Part shown: positions 21,644 to 28,626 of the stretch, piece by piece
Layout: every line of letters starts with the position of its first letter
Numbering within the stretch: the first letter of the stretch is position 1
DNA from: a virus
Strand: one strand, 5' to 3'
DNA: 38,358 nucleotides
IMG/VR virus record: IMGVR_UViG_3300008120_009909
Coordinates: 1-38,358 of that record
Position numbers and translations under genes: made by a program
Notes under the pieces: model-generated
Told to the model about the DNA's origin: nothing
The model's database searches: none
What the model saw: the letters and a program-made list of their open reading frames with translations, nothing else

Positions 21644-21951
21644 AACTTAAATATGACTTTCCTAGCCAACGAAGCTGTGAAGTTTATATCCCAAGTTTAG
21701 AAAATTGGTTTAGAGTTACACCTCGAGAATTTAGAAGCTGGGTAGGTTCTAGAAGGATTCTCCACATCACAAATGAATCTAAGCCAGACCAAAAAACCCA
21801 TTATGAAGAATATGATGGTCCTACCTATTTGTTTGAGTCCAATATTAAAATAAACCCTAGTAAATATCCACAAGGTAAAATTGCATTTTTGCACGATAAA
21901 GATCCAAGAGAAGCTAAATTAAGAAATCATGAACAACATCTTTTACCCTAA
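21616..21951 (+). CDS. Hypothetical protein
   Basis: A 111-residue basic protein, beta-rich in the N-terminal two thirds (CEVYIPSLENWFRVTPREFRSWVG). No recognised family. It overlaps both neighbours by more than 20 nt in other frames. Confidence 0.6.
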   Translation: MAEKKGNTVKLKYDFPSQRSCEVYIPSLENWFRVTPREFRSWVGSRRILHITNESKPDQKTHYEEYDGPTYLFESNIKINPSKYPQGKIAFLHDKDPREAKLRNHEQHLLP

Positions 21952-22120
21952 TTCCTCAAAAAAGATTAATTCTAATTTGATGGAAGAACTTTCACGTCAA
22001 GGTTTTGATCCCCGAAATATGGACGATTTAGATCTTGAAGATTTTATTGATGAATATGATGATTACTCCCCTAGTAAAGATTATAAAGGAGAGTATGGAG
22101 ATGATGATTATGATTATTAA
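21929..22120 (+). CDS. Small highly acidic protein
   Basis: A 63-residue protein with an extremely acidic C-terminal half (DDLDLEDFIDEYDDYSPSKD, ending in GDDDYDY). Possible DNA mimic or adaptor; no family recognised. Confidence 0.6.
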   Translation: MNNIFYPNSSKKINSNLMEELSRQGFDPRNMDDLDLEDFIDEYDDYSPSKDYKGEYGDDDYDY

Positions 22121-22136
22121 TTATAATAATATTTAA

Positions 22137-22940
22137 ATGAAAGACAAGATAGTTTTAAGTTTGTGTACCTGTAAAAGATTAGATGCTTTTACTCAAACTA
22201 TCAATAGTTTAGGAAAACATCTTAAGGATAAAGAAATTATATCTTTAATTATCCATTATGACGATTCTTCTAGTCTAGAGGATAGGAAAAAAATGAGAGA
22301 ACTTCTAGGTGAGGTTTTTCCTCACTGTTTCATAGTAAATAAACATTTTGAAAGAGAAGATATTCCTACTCCTATTAGACATGGTTATATAATGAATATT
22401 TGGTCTTCTGATATTAAAGAAATTGGGGCCAACTATGTATTCCATTTGGAAGATGATTGGAATTTTATTGGGGATTTTTATTTAGGAGATGCTATTAAAT
22501 TACTAAAAACCACCCCCACAGCACTAGCAGTTGGTGTTAACTTGCCAGATAAAGCAAGTGATCAAAACCCATATAAAATAGAATATAAAGGTGAATTTTA
22601 TAAATGGATTTTTGATCCCACTAAAGAAGAAAGAGAAATATTATTTGATGATATAGTTGAAGCCAATTTCGTACGTTCTACTTGGCCCCATCTTTCCGAG
22701 TACTGGCAAAAGTATTGTAATTGGTATGGTATTGGTTGTTTTGGAATTTATGATGTTGCTAAAACTGCTATTATAGATAATTGGATAAGGGTAGAAGAAG
22801 ATTGTGAACATTTGTTAGGAAGAAGAGCATACCAAGCAGGATTTGAGGGGTGGCAATATAAAAAAAGAATTTGCCACCACATGTTTCCTCCTTTTTCAAA
22901 AGATAGTTCTGCTTATACTTTAAATGAATCTAAAAGATAA
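22137..22940 (+). CDS. GT-A (GT2-like) glycosyltransferase
   Basis: A 267-residue protein. KIVLSLCTCKRLDAFTQTINSL is the GT2 opening strand-helix, YDDSSS at 41-46 fits the nucleotide-sugar acid pair, and YVFHLEDDWNF with E105-D106-D107 is the DxD-type metal motif. The C-terminal half includes IRVEEDCEHLLGRRAYQAG. It lies away from the glycosylation cassette at the left edge, with AATATTTAA just before its ATG, and could glycosylate phage DNA, virion or host surface. Confidence 0.78.
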   Translation: MKDKIVLSLCTCKRLDAFTQTINSLGKHLKDKEIISLIIHYDDSSSLEDRKKMRELLGEVFPHCFIVNKHFEREDIPTPIRHGYIMNIWSSDIKEIGANYVFHLEDDWNFIGDFYLGDAIKLLKTTPTALAVGVNLPDKASDQNPYKIEYKGEFYKWIFDPTKEEREILFDDIVEANFVRSTWPHLSEYWQKYCNWYGIGCFGIYDVAKTAIIDNWIRVEEDCEHLLGRRAYQAGFEGWQYKKRICHHMFPPFSKDSSAYTLNESKR

Positions 22941-22948
22941 TCATCTTT

Positions 22949-23149
22949 ATGATTGCTCCTGCTTTTTTTTGGGTATACTACCTGCTATCTGGGATTATTA
23001 TAGCCTTTACTCTAGAAAGTATTTTAAGATGGTTAGGCAATACTGTTAGTGGAATTGAAAGACTTTATCTGGTCGTTTTATGGCCTGTTATGTTAATCTC
23101 AGTTGTATTTTATTTTATAAAATCTTTATTTGAAGATGATGACTATTAA
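22949..23149 (+). CDS. Small membrane protein, two TM segments
   Basis: A 66-residue protein with two hydrophobic helices (FFWVYYLLSGIIIAFTL and LYLVVLWPVMLISVVFYFI) and an acidic C-terminus, EDDDY. No recognised family. It overlaps the next small gene by 14 nt. Confidence 0.65.
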   Translation: MIAPAFFWVYYLLSGIIIAFTLESILRWLGNTVSGIERLYLVVLWPVMLISVVFYFIKSLFEDDDY

Positions 23150-23237
23150 AGATTTAATTATTTTTCTTCTTTCATTTATAGGAATTATAGGATATAGTTG
23201 GTTTTTATTAGATTATTGGAAAAACAATTCTAAATAA
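23136..23237 (+). CDS. Small membrane peptide, 33 aa
   Basis: ATG at 23136, stop 23235-23237. One hydrophobic helix (DLIIFLLSFIGIIGYSWFLL) and the tail DYWKNNSK, similar to the end of the protein at 16458. It overlaps the previous gene. Confidence 0.5.
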   Translation: MMTIKDLIIFLLSFIGIIGYSWFLLDYWKNNSK

Positions 23238-23238
23238 A

Positions 23239-23254
23239 GTCATTTTAAAGTCAT
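23239..23254 (+). promoter_or_regulatory. Tandem GTCAT direct repeat
   Basis: GTCAT at 23239 and 23250, 11 bp apart with the spacer TTTAAA, ending 8 nt before the TTG. The 16-bp block is identical to that at 6960. Confidence 0.55.
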
Positions 23255-23262
23255 ATTAAAAA

Positions 23263-23293
23263 TTGGGTCTTTAAAATTTCTTTCGTATCTTTA
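23263..23293 (+). promoter_or_regulatory. Bacteroidota-type promoter (TTGGG-N20-TATCTTTA)
   Basis: TTG at 23263-23265 and TATCTTTA at 23286-23293 with a 20-nt spacer, followed by the CGGGGTAAG leader. It drives the gene at 23340. Confidence 0.75.
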
Positions 23294-23339
23294 CGGGGTA
23301 AGGTTGAGAAAGAAACAAAACCCATTAAAACCCAACACT

Positions 23340-23738
23340 ATGAAATGTGTAATTGAAGCCTTGATCGAAGCCCAAGAAACGGTGCTTAATTCTTACAACA
23401 GCCCCACCTCCCCAGTTGTAGCTGAAGTAAAAGTTCATTATTTGGATGATTACTCCATGAAAAATGAATATTATTTTCATGTTTATAAATCCTCTTATTC
23501 GTTTAAGTGTGAAATTTGTCTTTTTAGATATGGTTCTATTGTGGGGTTTGTTGAAATTCAAAAAAATAAAAAAGCAGTAGTAGTTACTGATTATTTCTTT
23601 GGAAAGAAAATGACTAAAACCCTTCCCTCACACTCATTAGAATTGATTTCATTAACCCAACAAGATGCTTTTGTTCCTCAAGCTTTTGAAAATAAAAATG
23701 AGGATTCTGTTGAAGAACTTGCTAATTTGCCTTTCTAA
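23340..23738 (+). CDS. Hypothetical protein
   Basis: A 132-residue protein. I use the ATG at 23340 because the longer TTG start at 23304 would lie almost on the predicted transcription start. It is beta-rich in the middle (VKVHYLDDYSMKNEYYFHVY, FRYGSIVGFVEIQKNKKAVVV) with an acidic C-terminus. No recognised family. It overlaps the next gene by one base (TAATG). Confidence 0.65.
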   Translation: MKCVIEALIEAQETVLNSYNSPTSPVVAEVKVHYLDDYSMKNEYYFHVYKSSYSFKCEICLFRYGSIVGFVEIQKNKKAVVVTDYFFGKKMTKTLPSHSLELISLTQQDAFVPQAFENKNEDSVEELANLPF

Positions 23739-23947
23739 TGAATAATTTACTTATTTTTGGTATGCTTTCTTGTATGGAAAACAACCAAATTGTTAGCATG
23801 CTTAAAGAACTCCGCGAGGTAGCTGAAATGTCTCCCCTTGAACGTAATCTTTATGCATTGATAAACCCAGATGCTATGGTTTTTGGATTAGTAGATAAAA
23901 ATGCTATTATTGCTACTCGGGAAGAAATTTTGATGAATCTTAATTAA
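23738..23947 (+). CDS. Hypothetical small protein
   Basis: A 69-residue helical protein; an alternative start at the ATG at 23774 would remove a hydrophobic opening (MNNLLIFGMLSC). No recognised family. It sits between the 23340 gene and the esterase in one operon. Confidence 0.6.
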   Translation: MNNLLIFGMLSCMENNQIVSMLKELREVAEMSPLERNLYALINPDAMVFGLVDKNAIIATREEILMNLN

Positions 23948-23950
23948 AAA

Positions 23951-24430
23951 ATGAACGTTTTATATTTGCACGGGTTAGAAAGTAAACCCTCGGGCCCTAA
24001 AATGCGTTATCTAAAAGATCGCTTTGAACATTTTTATGCTCCTAAAATTGATTACACTAATCCGGATTCATATGAAGAAATCCTTGATTTGTGTATTGCT
24101 GAGGAATTTGATATGATTATCGGTTCTTCTATGGGGGGTTATTACGCCTGTGCTATTGGATCTACTCTTGGTACACCTGTTATTGTATTTAATCCTGCCT
24201 TGCATTCTCGTAGTTTTGAACCATATGGGGTTGTATTTGGTAATAAACCTCTTGATGGGGTTGCAGTATTGGGTATGGATGATACTGTTATCGACCCTAT
24301 TAAAACCTTTGAGATTCTCCAATCCCACGAAAAAGTGGCAATTCGACCTATTGAAAAATTAGGCCACCGTATTCCCTTCACAACTTTTATTGATACCATC
24401 GAAAAAATCGTACCAGAAGAGATTGAATAA
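23951..24430 (+). CDS. YqiA/YcfP-like alpha/beta-hydrolase (esterase)
   Basis: A 159-residue small alpha/beta hydrolase of the UPF0227/YqiA type. VLYLHGLESKPSGPKMRYL at 3-21 holds the oxyanion-side HG, the nucleophile elbow is GSSMGGYYA with Ser near 60, the acid is in VLGMDDTVIDP near 107-117, and the histidine is in LGHRIPF near 140. It should hydrolyse short acyl or thio esters in the cytoplasm. A role in lysis or host takeover is not indicated by the sequence. Confidence 0.82.
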   Translation: MNVLYLHGLESKPSGPKMRYLKDRFEHFYAPKIDYTNPDSYEEILDLCIAEEFDMIIGSSMGGYYACAIGSTLGTPVIVFNPALHSRSFEPYGVVFGNKPLDGVAVLGMDDTVIDPIKTFEILQSHEKVAIRPIEKLGHRIPFTTFIDTIEKIVPEEIE

Positions 24431-24437
24431 TATTTAT
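24430..24437 (+). promoter_or_regulatory. ATATTTAT motif 4 nt before ATG
   Basis: The motif is followed by TGGC and ATG at 24442; its first base is the last base of the esterase stop codon. Confidence 0.5.
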
Positions 24438-24441
24438 TGGC

Positions 24442-25005
24442 ATGATAAAACTAATAGACTTACTTTTTGAAGATTTTCCTAAAGGAAAATATATTTCTTT
24501 AAAAGGAGAAGAATTAGTTCAGGCCAAACAAGATTTATTTAATCTAATTCAAACTGCGTACAAAGATGTTGGGGGGCATTTAAATTTTAAATCCCCTGAA
24601 AATATTTTAGATCCTGATATTGATTTTTGGAGAGCGGCTGACCTAGATGAAGATCCTGGATTGGATGTAGTGTATTTTGGAAAGAAAACTTCATTTGGTA
24701 ATAAACATACTGGAATGGGTCACGATGGGAAAAAACCCAACATTAAAAATCTTTTAATTAAAAAATCAAATGACCTAAAAGCTCCTGGTAATTATATTGA
24801 AGTAAGTGGAGACGCCTATAAAGTGTTTGTAGAAAAAGGAGGAGTACCGGTAATTGAAGATGAAAATTTAGTACGTTCTATCCTTAAAGGAAAAGATATT
24901 AAATGGCACGGTAAGCATCCTTCAAATAAATATTCTGGTAATGGGTGGTATACTCGTAATATAGGAGGAGTTCCTGTTACTAAAGTTATGGCGGGGAATG
25001 TATAA
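24442..25005 (+). CDS. Phage GNAT-like protein with capsid-targeting-like N-terminus
   Basis: A 187-residue protein. It begins MIKLIDLLFED, nearly the same as the N-terminus at 14341 and like T4 Alt's (L/I)xE-terminated targeting peptide. The body has blocks found in a phage family sometimes annotated as N-acetyltransferase: LFNLIQTAYKDVGGHLNFKS, FWRAADLDEDPGLDVVYFGK, HTGMGHDGKK, IKWHGKHP and GWYTRNIGGVPVTKVMAG. A late-type motif sits 4 nt upstream. It is likely a late protein packaged in the head and possibly injected. The enzyme activity is uncertain. Confidence 0.7.
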   Translation: MIKLIDLLFEDFPKGKYISLKGEELVQAKQDLFNLIQTAYKDVGGHLNFKSPENILDPDIDFWRAADLDEDPGLDVVYFGKKTSFGNKHTGMGHDGKKPNIKNLLIKKSNDLKAPGNYIEVSGDAYKVFVEKGGVPVIEDENLVRSILKGKDIKWHGKHPSNKYSGNGWYTRNIGGVPVTKVMAGNV

Positions 25006-25025
25006 TAACGATTAAAAAATAAACT

Positions 25026-25820
25026 ATGGAATTTATATCAAAATTTAAACAATATCTTAACGAAAATTTCGGTAACTCCCCTGAAGAAAGATGGGAGTAT
25101 ATTCAACCCAAACTAGTAAATCTTCCTGATACACCTGACACTCAAGCTCTTATTAAGGGTATGGAAGATGCGATGATGGAGGATAACAAATTCGAATTTG
25201 ACTATTACTTTGTAGAAGCTATGAAAATGTTAGGATTAGAGAATGAATTAGGAGATTCTGAAGATGATAATCCTAGTTCTAAAAGTAATTTTACTGATAG
25301 AGAATTAGCTAATATTTTTGTTAGGGAAAATGATAAAGTATTAGATGAAATAATTAAAGAAGGTACTTGGAGTTTGGGTTCACCTGAAGAAATAGAAGAC
25401 GTAATTCAAAGCCTACAAGGTGTTTTTAAAATGGCTGATAATGCTGAAGATGTTTTTCAACACCAACTTAAAGATGAGCAATTGACTGGCCTCCTTTATA
25501 AAATATTAGGTGATGATATATTCTTTGATCACTATGATGCTGCTAAAACAGCGGCTGAAGCAGAAGATTTTGATAGAGCAAAAAATTACTTAGGTGATGC
25601 TATTAACAGAGCTAAGGAATTAAAAGCCACAACATTAAAAAATAACGAAGTTAAAGGTGAAGTACAAACTGAGTCTATTAAAAAAGTACTTGATGCTTCT
25701 AACGACCTAGAAACCGCCCTTAATAATGCTTCTGATGAGCTTACTGATGATCAAATTGATTCTATTACAAATATGATTCTTGATTTGAGGGATAAAGTAA
25801 AAGCTGAACTAAAAAAATAA
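25026..25820 (+). CDS. Acidic helical protein, possible internal or scaffold protein
   Basis: A 264-residue, acidic, largely helical protein. The N-terminus MEFISKFKQYLNENFGN resembles T4 internal-protein targeting peptides in having a hydrophobic helix ending in LNE. Asp/Glu-rich segments surround residues 75-90. The C-terminal half has long helices (AAEAEDFDRAKNYLGDAINRAKEL) suggesting coiled coils. No known domain. It follows the GNAT-like gene by 20 nt and is probably co-transcribed late. Confidence 0.65.
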   Translation: MEFISKFKQYLNENFGNSPEERWEYIQPKLVNLPDTPDTQALIKGMEDAMMEDNKFEFDYYFVEAMKMLGLENELGDSEDDNPSSKSNFTDRELANIFVRENDKVLDEIIKEGTWSLGSPEEIEDVIQSLQGVFKMADNAEDVFQHQLKDEQLTGLLYKILGDDIFFDHYDAAKTAAEAEDFDRAKNYLGDAINRAKELKATTLKNNEVKGEVQTESIKKVLDASNDLETALNNASDELTDDQIDSITNMILDLRDKVKAELKK

Positions 25821-25822
25821 AA

Positions 25823-25838
25823 TTCATATTAACGTCAT
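25823..25838 (+). promoter_or_regulatory. Imperfect GTCAT direct repeat
   Basis: TTCAT at 25823 and GTCAT at 25834, 11 bp apart; one mismatch in the first copy. It ends 9 nt before the TGG of the -33 region. Confidence 0.42.
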
Positions 25839-25843
25839 ACAAG

Positions 25844-25868
25844 AGGGTGGCTTTGCCACCCTTTTTTT
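25844..25868 (+). terminator. Strong intrinsic terminator inside promoter spacer
   Basis: GGGTGGC (25845-25851), TTT loop, GCCACCC (25855-25861) and seven T (25862-25868). It ends the 25026 gene and lies within the spacer of the next promoter. Confidence 0.8.
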
Positions 25869-25877
25869 GTATCTTTA
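25848..25877 (+). promoter_or_regulatory. Bacteroidota-type promoter overlapping terminator
   Basis: TATCTTTA at 25870-25877 followed by CGGGGTAAA. The -33 position holds GTGG at the standard distance, the same variant as at 8165. It drives the gene at 25897. Confidence 0.65.
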
Positions 25878-25896
25878 CGGGGTAAAATTGATAACA

Positions 25897-26184
25897 ATGA
25901 CAAAGAAAGAGAAAATCACCGAAATTAACAAAGCTTTTTATGAGTTTTGTGAATCAAAAGGATTTACTGCTTTTGATGATGGGTTTGGTTATTGGTTAGT
26001 TACCCCAATAGAAAACGATATGGCTTCTGAAAATGATGATGTATTTTCTTGTAATGCCATCGAAGTAACCCGTCGTGATTATGAGGTATTTTTAAGTAAA
26101 GATTATACAAAACCCGAAATATTGGAATTTGCCAAAGAACTCGAAATTAGACTTGAAGAACTTCAAAGAATGTTTAATCTTTAA
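25897..26184 (+). CDS. Hypothetical protein
   Basis: A 95-residue protein from the ATG at 25897; the longer frame overlaps the promoter and is rejected. Opens with a helix (KEKITEINKAFYEFCESKGF), then GYWLVTPIEND, and closes with a helix (ELEIRLEELQRMFNL). No recognised family. Confidence 0.65.
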   Translation: MTKKEKITEINKAFYEFCESKGFTAFDDGFGYWLVTPIENDMASENDDVFSCNAIEVTRRDYEVFLSKDYTKPEILEFAKELEIRLEELQRMFNL

Positions 26185-26196
26185 TTTTAAGAAAAA

Positions 26197-26385
26197 ATGA
26201 AAAAGTTTATTTTTAACTTGGGAGTAATGGTAGGAAGTGCTGCTGTTATTTTGGCTATTGGTAATTATACTCTTCCAATTACTTCTGAGCTTAAAGCTTT
26301 TAGTTTAGCTTTTGCAGCTTCGATTGCTGTCCTAGTAAGTTTTTTTAATATTGTAGATATGGTTTTTAAATCTAAAAAAAGTTAA
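26197..26385 (+). CDS. Small membrane protein, two TM segments
   Basis: A 62-residue protein with two hydrophobic helices (GVMVGSAAVILAIGNYTL and AFSLAFAASIAVLVSFFNIV) separated by a short loop, and a basic tail. The topology could suit a small holin or antiholin, but similar peptides are common in phages. No family recognised. Confidence 0.62.
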   Translation: MKKFIFNLGVMVGSAAVILAIGNYTLPITSELKAFSLAFAASIAVLVSFFNIVDMVFKSKKS

Positions 26386-26387
26386 TT

Positions 26388-26519
26388 ATGTTTGAAACAG
26401 AAGAAGAATTTGATAATGCTCTTACTGGCCTTTTGCGTAAAGGTATTGTAGAAATTGTAGGGGTTAACAGTAAAGGTGAATTTATTTATCAATTTAATAA
26501 AAATATAACTATAAGTTAA
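26388..26519 (+). CDS. Small hypothetical protein, 43 aa
   Basis: ATG at 26388, stop 26517-26519. EEFDNALTGLLRKGIVEIVG and GEFIYQFN look like a miniature winged-helix or helix-plus-hairpin unit common in small phage proteins. Confidence 0.55.
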   Translation: MFETEEEFDNALTGLLRKGIVEIVGVNSKGEFIYQFNKNITIS

Positions 26520-26526
26520 TTATTAA

Positions 26527-26610
26527 ATGAAAGTTTTTTTGATCCTTTTTTCAATTTCAATAACACTTGGTGCTATTTATAGATACCATTGTTATAAAAA
26601 CGATCTTTGA
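26527..26610 (+). CDS. Small membrane peptide, 27 aa
   Basis: ATG at 26527, stop 26608-26610. One hydrophobic segment (VFLILFSISITLGAIY) and a short basic tail. Its stop overlaps the next ATG by one base (TGATG), which supports translation. Confidence 0.45.
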   Translation: MKVFLILFSISITLGAIYRYHCYKNDL

Positions 26611-26876
26611 TGCAAGGTAGGCCTAAATTAGACATTGCCCCTCCTCGAAAATATACTAGAGTATTTGAAGGGGCTGATGGCAATAAAGAAACTTGGTTTT
26701 ATGATTTAGATAAGTTTCCTAACGGGCCGATTAAAGTAGAGATAGACCACTCGGCACCCTCTAAATCACCCCCCAGTAAAAACGCTGAATTATCTCTTAC
26801 CGAACGCAAATATTATAATCCCTCTACCGGAAAGTACGTAGGTTACGGTAGGGCTAAACAACTTAAATTAATATGA
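26610..26876 (+). CDS. Hypothetical protein
   Basis: An 88-residue protein from ATG 26610. Basic, Pro- and Lys-rich in the middle (HSAPSKSPPSKNAELS) with a closing YYNPSTGKYVGYGRAKQLKL. No recognised family. It overlaps the muramidase gene by 4 nt. Confidence 0.6.
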   Translation: MQGRPKLDIAPPRKYTRVFEGADGNKETWFYDLDKFPNGPIKVEIDHSAPSKSPPSKNAELSLTERKYYNPSTGKYVGYGRAKQLKLI

Positions 26877-27310
26877 TAAGTAAAGTAATTCCTTTTTTGC
26901 TTTTTGTGGGAGTGTCTTCCCAAGTTTCTAATAATAATAATCTTGTTATTCTTGTTCATGAACCTCCCCTGGTTGAAACCGGGTTAGTAGCTGCCTTGGT
27001 TTATGTTGAAAGTAGAGGGGATACTAAAGCATTTAATCCTAAAGAAAATGCAGCTGGGATTCTTCAAATTCGACCTATTATGGTAGAAGAAGTAAACCGA
27101 ATTCTTTCTTTAGAAGAAAAAGATTTTAGATTTAACTTAGAAGACAGGTGGGATGTTAAAAAATCAGTCCAAATGTTTTATATTTGGAAAAACTACCACC
27201 ACTCTAACAGCTCAGAAGAGGTAATTGCTAGAAATTGGAACGGAGGGCCTAAAGGTTATGTTAAAGAATCAACTTTAGGTTATTGGGAACGAGTTAAATC
27301 TCGACTATGA
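26873..27310 (+). CDS. SLT-type lytic transglycosylase/muramidase with signal sequence
   Basis: A 145-residue protein. Residues 1-17 are a signal or anchor sequence (VIPFLLFVGVSSQ). The body has the SLT/lysozyme-like layout: LVAALVYVESRGDTKAFNPKENAAGILQI with the catalytic-type Glu near residue 46 in YVESRGD, the GILQI strand typical of transglycosylases, and NWNGGPKGYV for the late Asn-Gly motif. It would cleave peptidoglycan after export. It is a candidate endolysin or spanin-independent lysis enzyme. It lies 7 kb from the nearer holin-like gene. Confidence 0.78.
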   Translation: MISKVIPFLLFVGVSSQVSNNNNLVILVHEPPLVETGLVAALVYVESRGDTKAFNPKENAAGILQIRPIMVEEVNRILSLEEKDFRFNLEDRWDVKKSVQMFYIWKNYHHSNSSEEVIARNWNGGPKGYVKESTLGYWERVKSRL

Positions 27311-27765
27311 ATTTTCCCTCTCAAAGTGGGGTCTATTATTGGTATATAACCCCAACCGGAGCTTCTCAGCTAGGTATTGATGTTAGTAATTGTTTTCAAA
27401 AAGAAGACAAATACCTAGTTTATATAGGATTAGCTAAAAATTTAAATGAACGATTAGATTGGCACCTTAATGATGCTCATTCTAATTCTTCAATTAAATC
27501 AGGATTTGTTTCTACTTTAAGACAAACTTTATCTGCTTTATTAGTAGGGGAGATGGTTACTTCTAAAGAAGTAGTAGACCATTTTTTAAGAAAAGAAATG
27601 AAAGTAGAATATGAGGTGTGTAGTAATTATAAAGAAAGAGAGTTAGAATTAATTTCTAAATATGATTTACCTCTTAATTTAAAAAATAATAGTAGGCATC
27701 CGTTTTATAAAAAATTAAAGCAATTGCGTAAAGATAGTAAAAAAAAGTCTTTAAATATGCTTTAA
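27307..27765 (+). CDS. GIY-YIG nuclease-like protein
   Basis: A 152-residue protein with VYYWYI near 9-14, LVYIGLAKNLNERLDWHLND near 37-56 matching the second half of the GIY-YIG module (YIG-x-AK-x8-10-R), and ELELISKYDLPLNLKNN near 115-131 with the candidate metal Glu. It is likely a small phage nuclease. It overlaps the muramidase gene by 4 nt and is followed by the replication promoter. Confidence 0.65.
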   Translation: MNFPSQSGVYYWYITPTGASQLGIDVSNCFQKEDKYLVYIGLAKNLNERLDWHLNDAHSNSSIKSGFVSTLRQTLSALLVGEMVTSKEVVDHFLRKEMKVEYEVCSNYKERELELISKYDLPLNLKNNSRHPFYKKLKQLRKDSKKKSLNML

Positions 27766-27770
27766 TTTAA

Positions 27771-27802
27771 TTTGGTTTTTTTAATCTCGTTTATTATTTT
27801 TA
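27771..27802 (+). promoter_or_regulatory. Bacteroidota-type promoter for the replication operon
   Basis: TTTGG at 27771-27775 and TATTTTTA at 27795-27802 with a 20-nt spacer. No GTCAT repeats, so its control may differ from the accessory-gene promoters. Confidence 0.6.
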
Positions 27803-27819
27803 AATAAAAAAGTTACATT

Positions 27820-28626
27820 ATGGATTTAAATGCAATTAGAAACAAGCTGAACTCCCTACAGCAAAACAATAAGGGAGGTGGAAACAATGACAAAAACTTG
27901 TTTTGGAAACCTAGTATTGGAAAACAAGTAATTCGCATTGTCCCTAATAAGTTTAACACAGCTAATCCTTTTACGGAAGTATATTTCCATTATGGGATTG
28001 GTGAACGTACAATGATTTCTCCAATCAATTTTGGGGAAAAGGATCCTATTGTAGAATTTGCTAAACAACTTCGCAAAACTAGCGACAAAGAAAACTGGCG
28101 TTTGGCTAAAAAATTGGATCCTAAAATGAGGGTATTTGTGCCTGTAATTGTTCGAGGTGAAGAACATGAAGGTGTTAAATTGTGGCAATTTGGTAAAGAG
28201 ATATACATGGAATTCCTTTCTATGGCTGATGACGATGATATTGGAGACTACACAGATATTCACCAAGGACGAGATATTACTGTAGATACTGTTGGTCCTG
28301 ATGTTACTGGTACTTCATACAATAAATCCTCAATTAGGGTTAAAACTAAACAAACTCCTCTTGGGGATGCCAACCAAATTCAATTGTGGTTGAATGAACA
28401 GAAAAACCCAGTTGAAGTATTTAAGCGTTATTCTTTTGAAGAAATGAAGGATAATCTTCAAAAATTCTTGTCTCCTGAAGAACCACAGGAAGGAGATATT
28501 ATTGATGATGAACAAGAAACGAGTGATCTTCCTTTTGATAAAGAAGAATCTCAAGTTAATTATGCCCTAAAAACTCAACCTGCTAAAGTAACAAAAGCAG
28601 ATCAATTTGATAAACTATTTGACTAA
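27820..28626 (+). CDS. Single-stranded DNA-binding protein, gp32-like
   Basis: A 268-residue protein of the T4 gp32 type as found in marine T4-like phages. The core has FWKPSIGKQVIRIVPNKF and PFTEVYFHYGIGERTMISPINFG with the basic and aromatic residues of the OB fold. An acidic tail (IIDDEQETSDLPFDKEE) and a short closing peptide, DQFDKLFD, should dock partner proteins. It coats ssDNA and recruits UvsX, helicase and polymerase. It is first in the replication operon and its stop overlaps the uvsX start (TAATG). Confidence 0.85.
   Translation: MDLNAIRNKLNSLQQNNKGGGNNDKNLFWKPSIGKQVIRIVPNKFNTANPFTEVYFHYGIGERTMISPINFGEKDPIVEFAKQLRKTSDKENWRLAKKLDPKMRVFVPVIVRGEEHEGVKLWQFGKEIYMEFLSMADDDDIGDYTDIHQGRDITVDTVGPDVTGTSYNKSSIRVKTKQTPLGDANQIQLWLNEQKNPVEVFKRYSFEEMKDNLQKFLSPEEPQEGDIIDDEQETSDLPFDKEESQVNYALKTQPAKVTKADQFDKLFD

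Noticed and set aside
23304-23339. TTG start for the 23340 gene
   Set aside because: It lies about 10 nt after the -7 box, at or before the likely start of transcription.
27856-28266. Minus-strand ORF of 136 aa opposite the SSB gene
   Set aside because: Low-complexity, Phe/Ile-rich translation typical of antisense frames; the + strand encodes a clear gp32-like protein.
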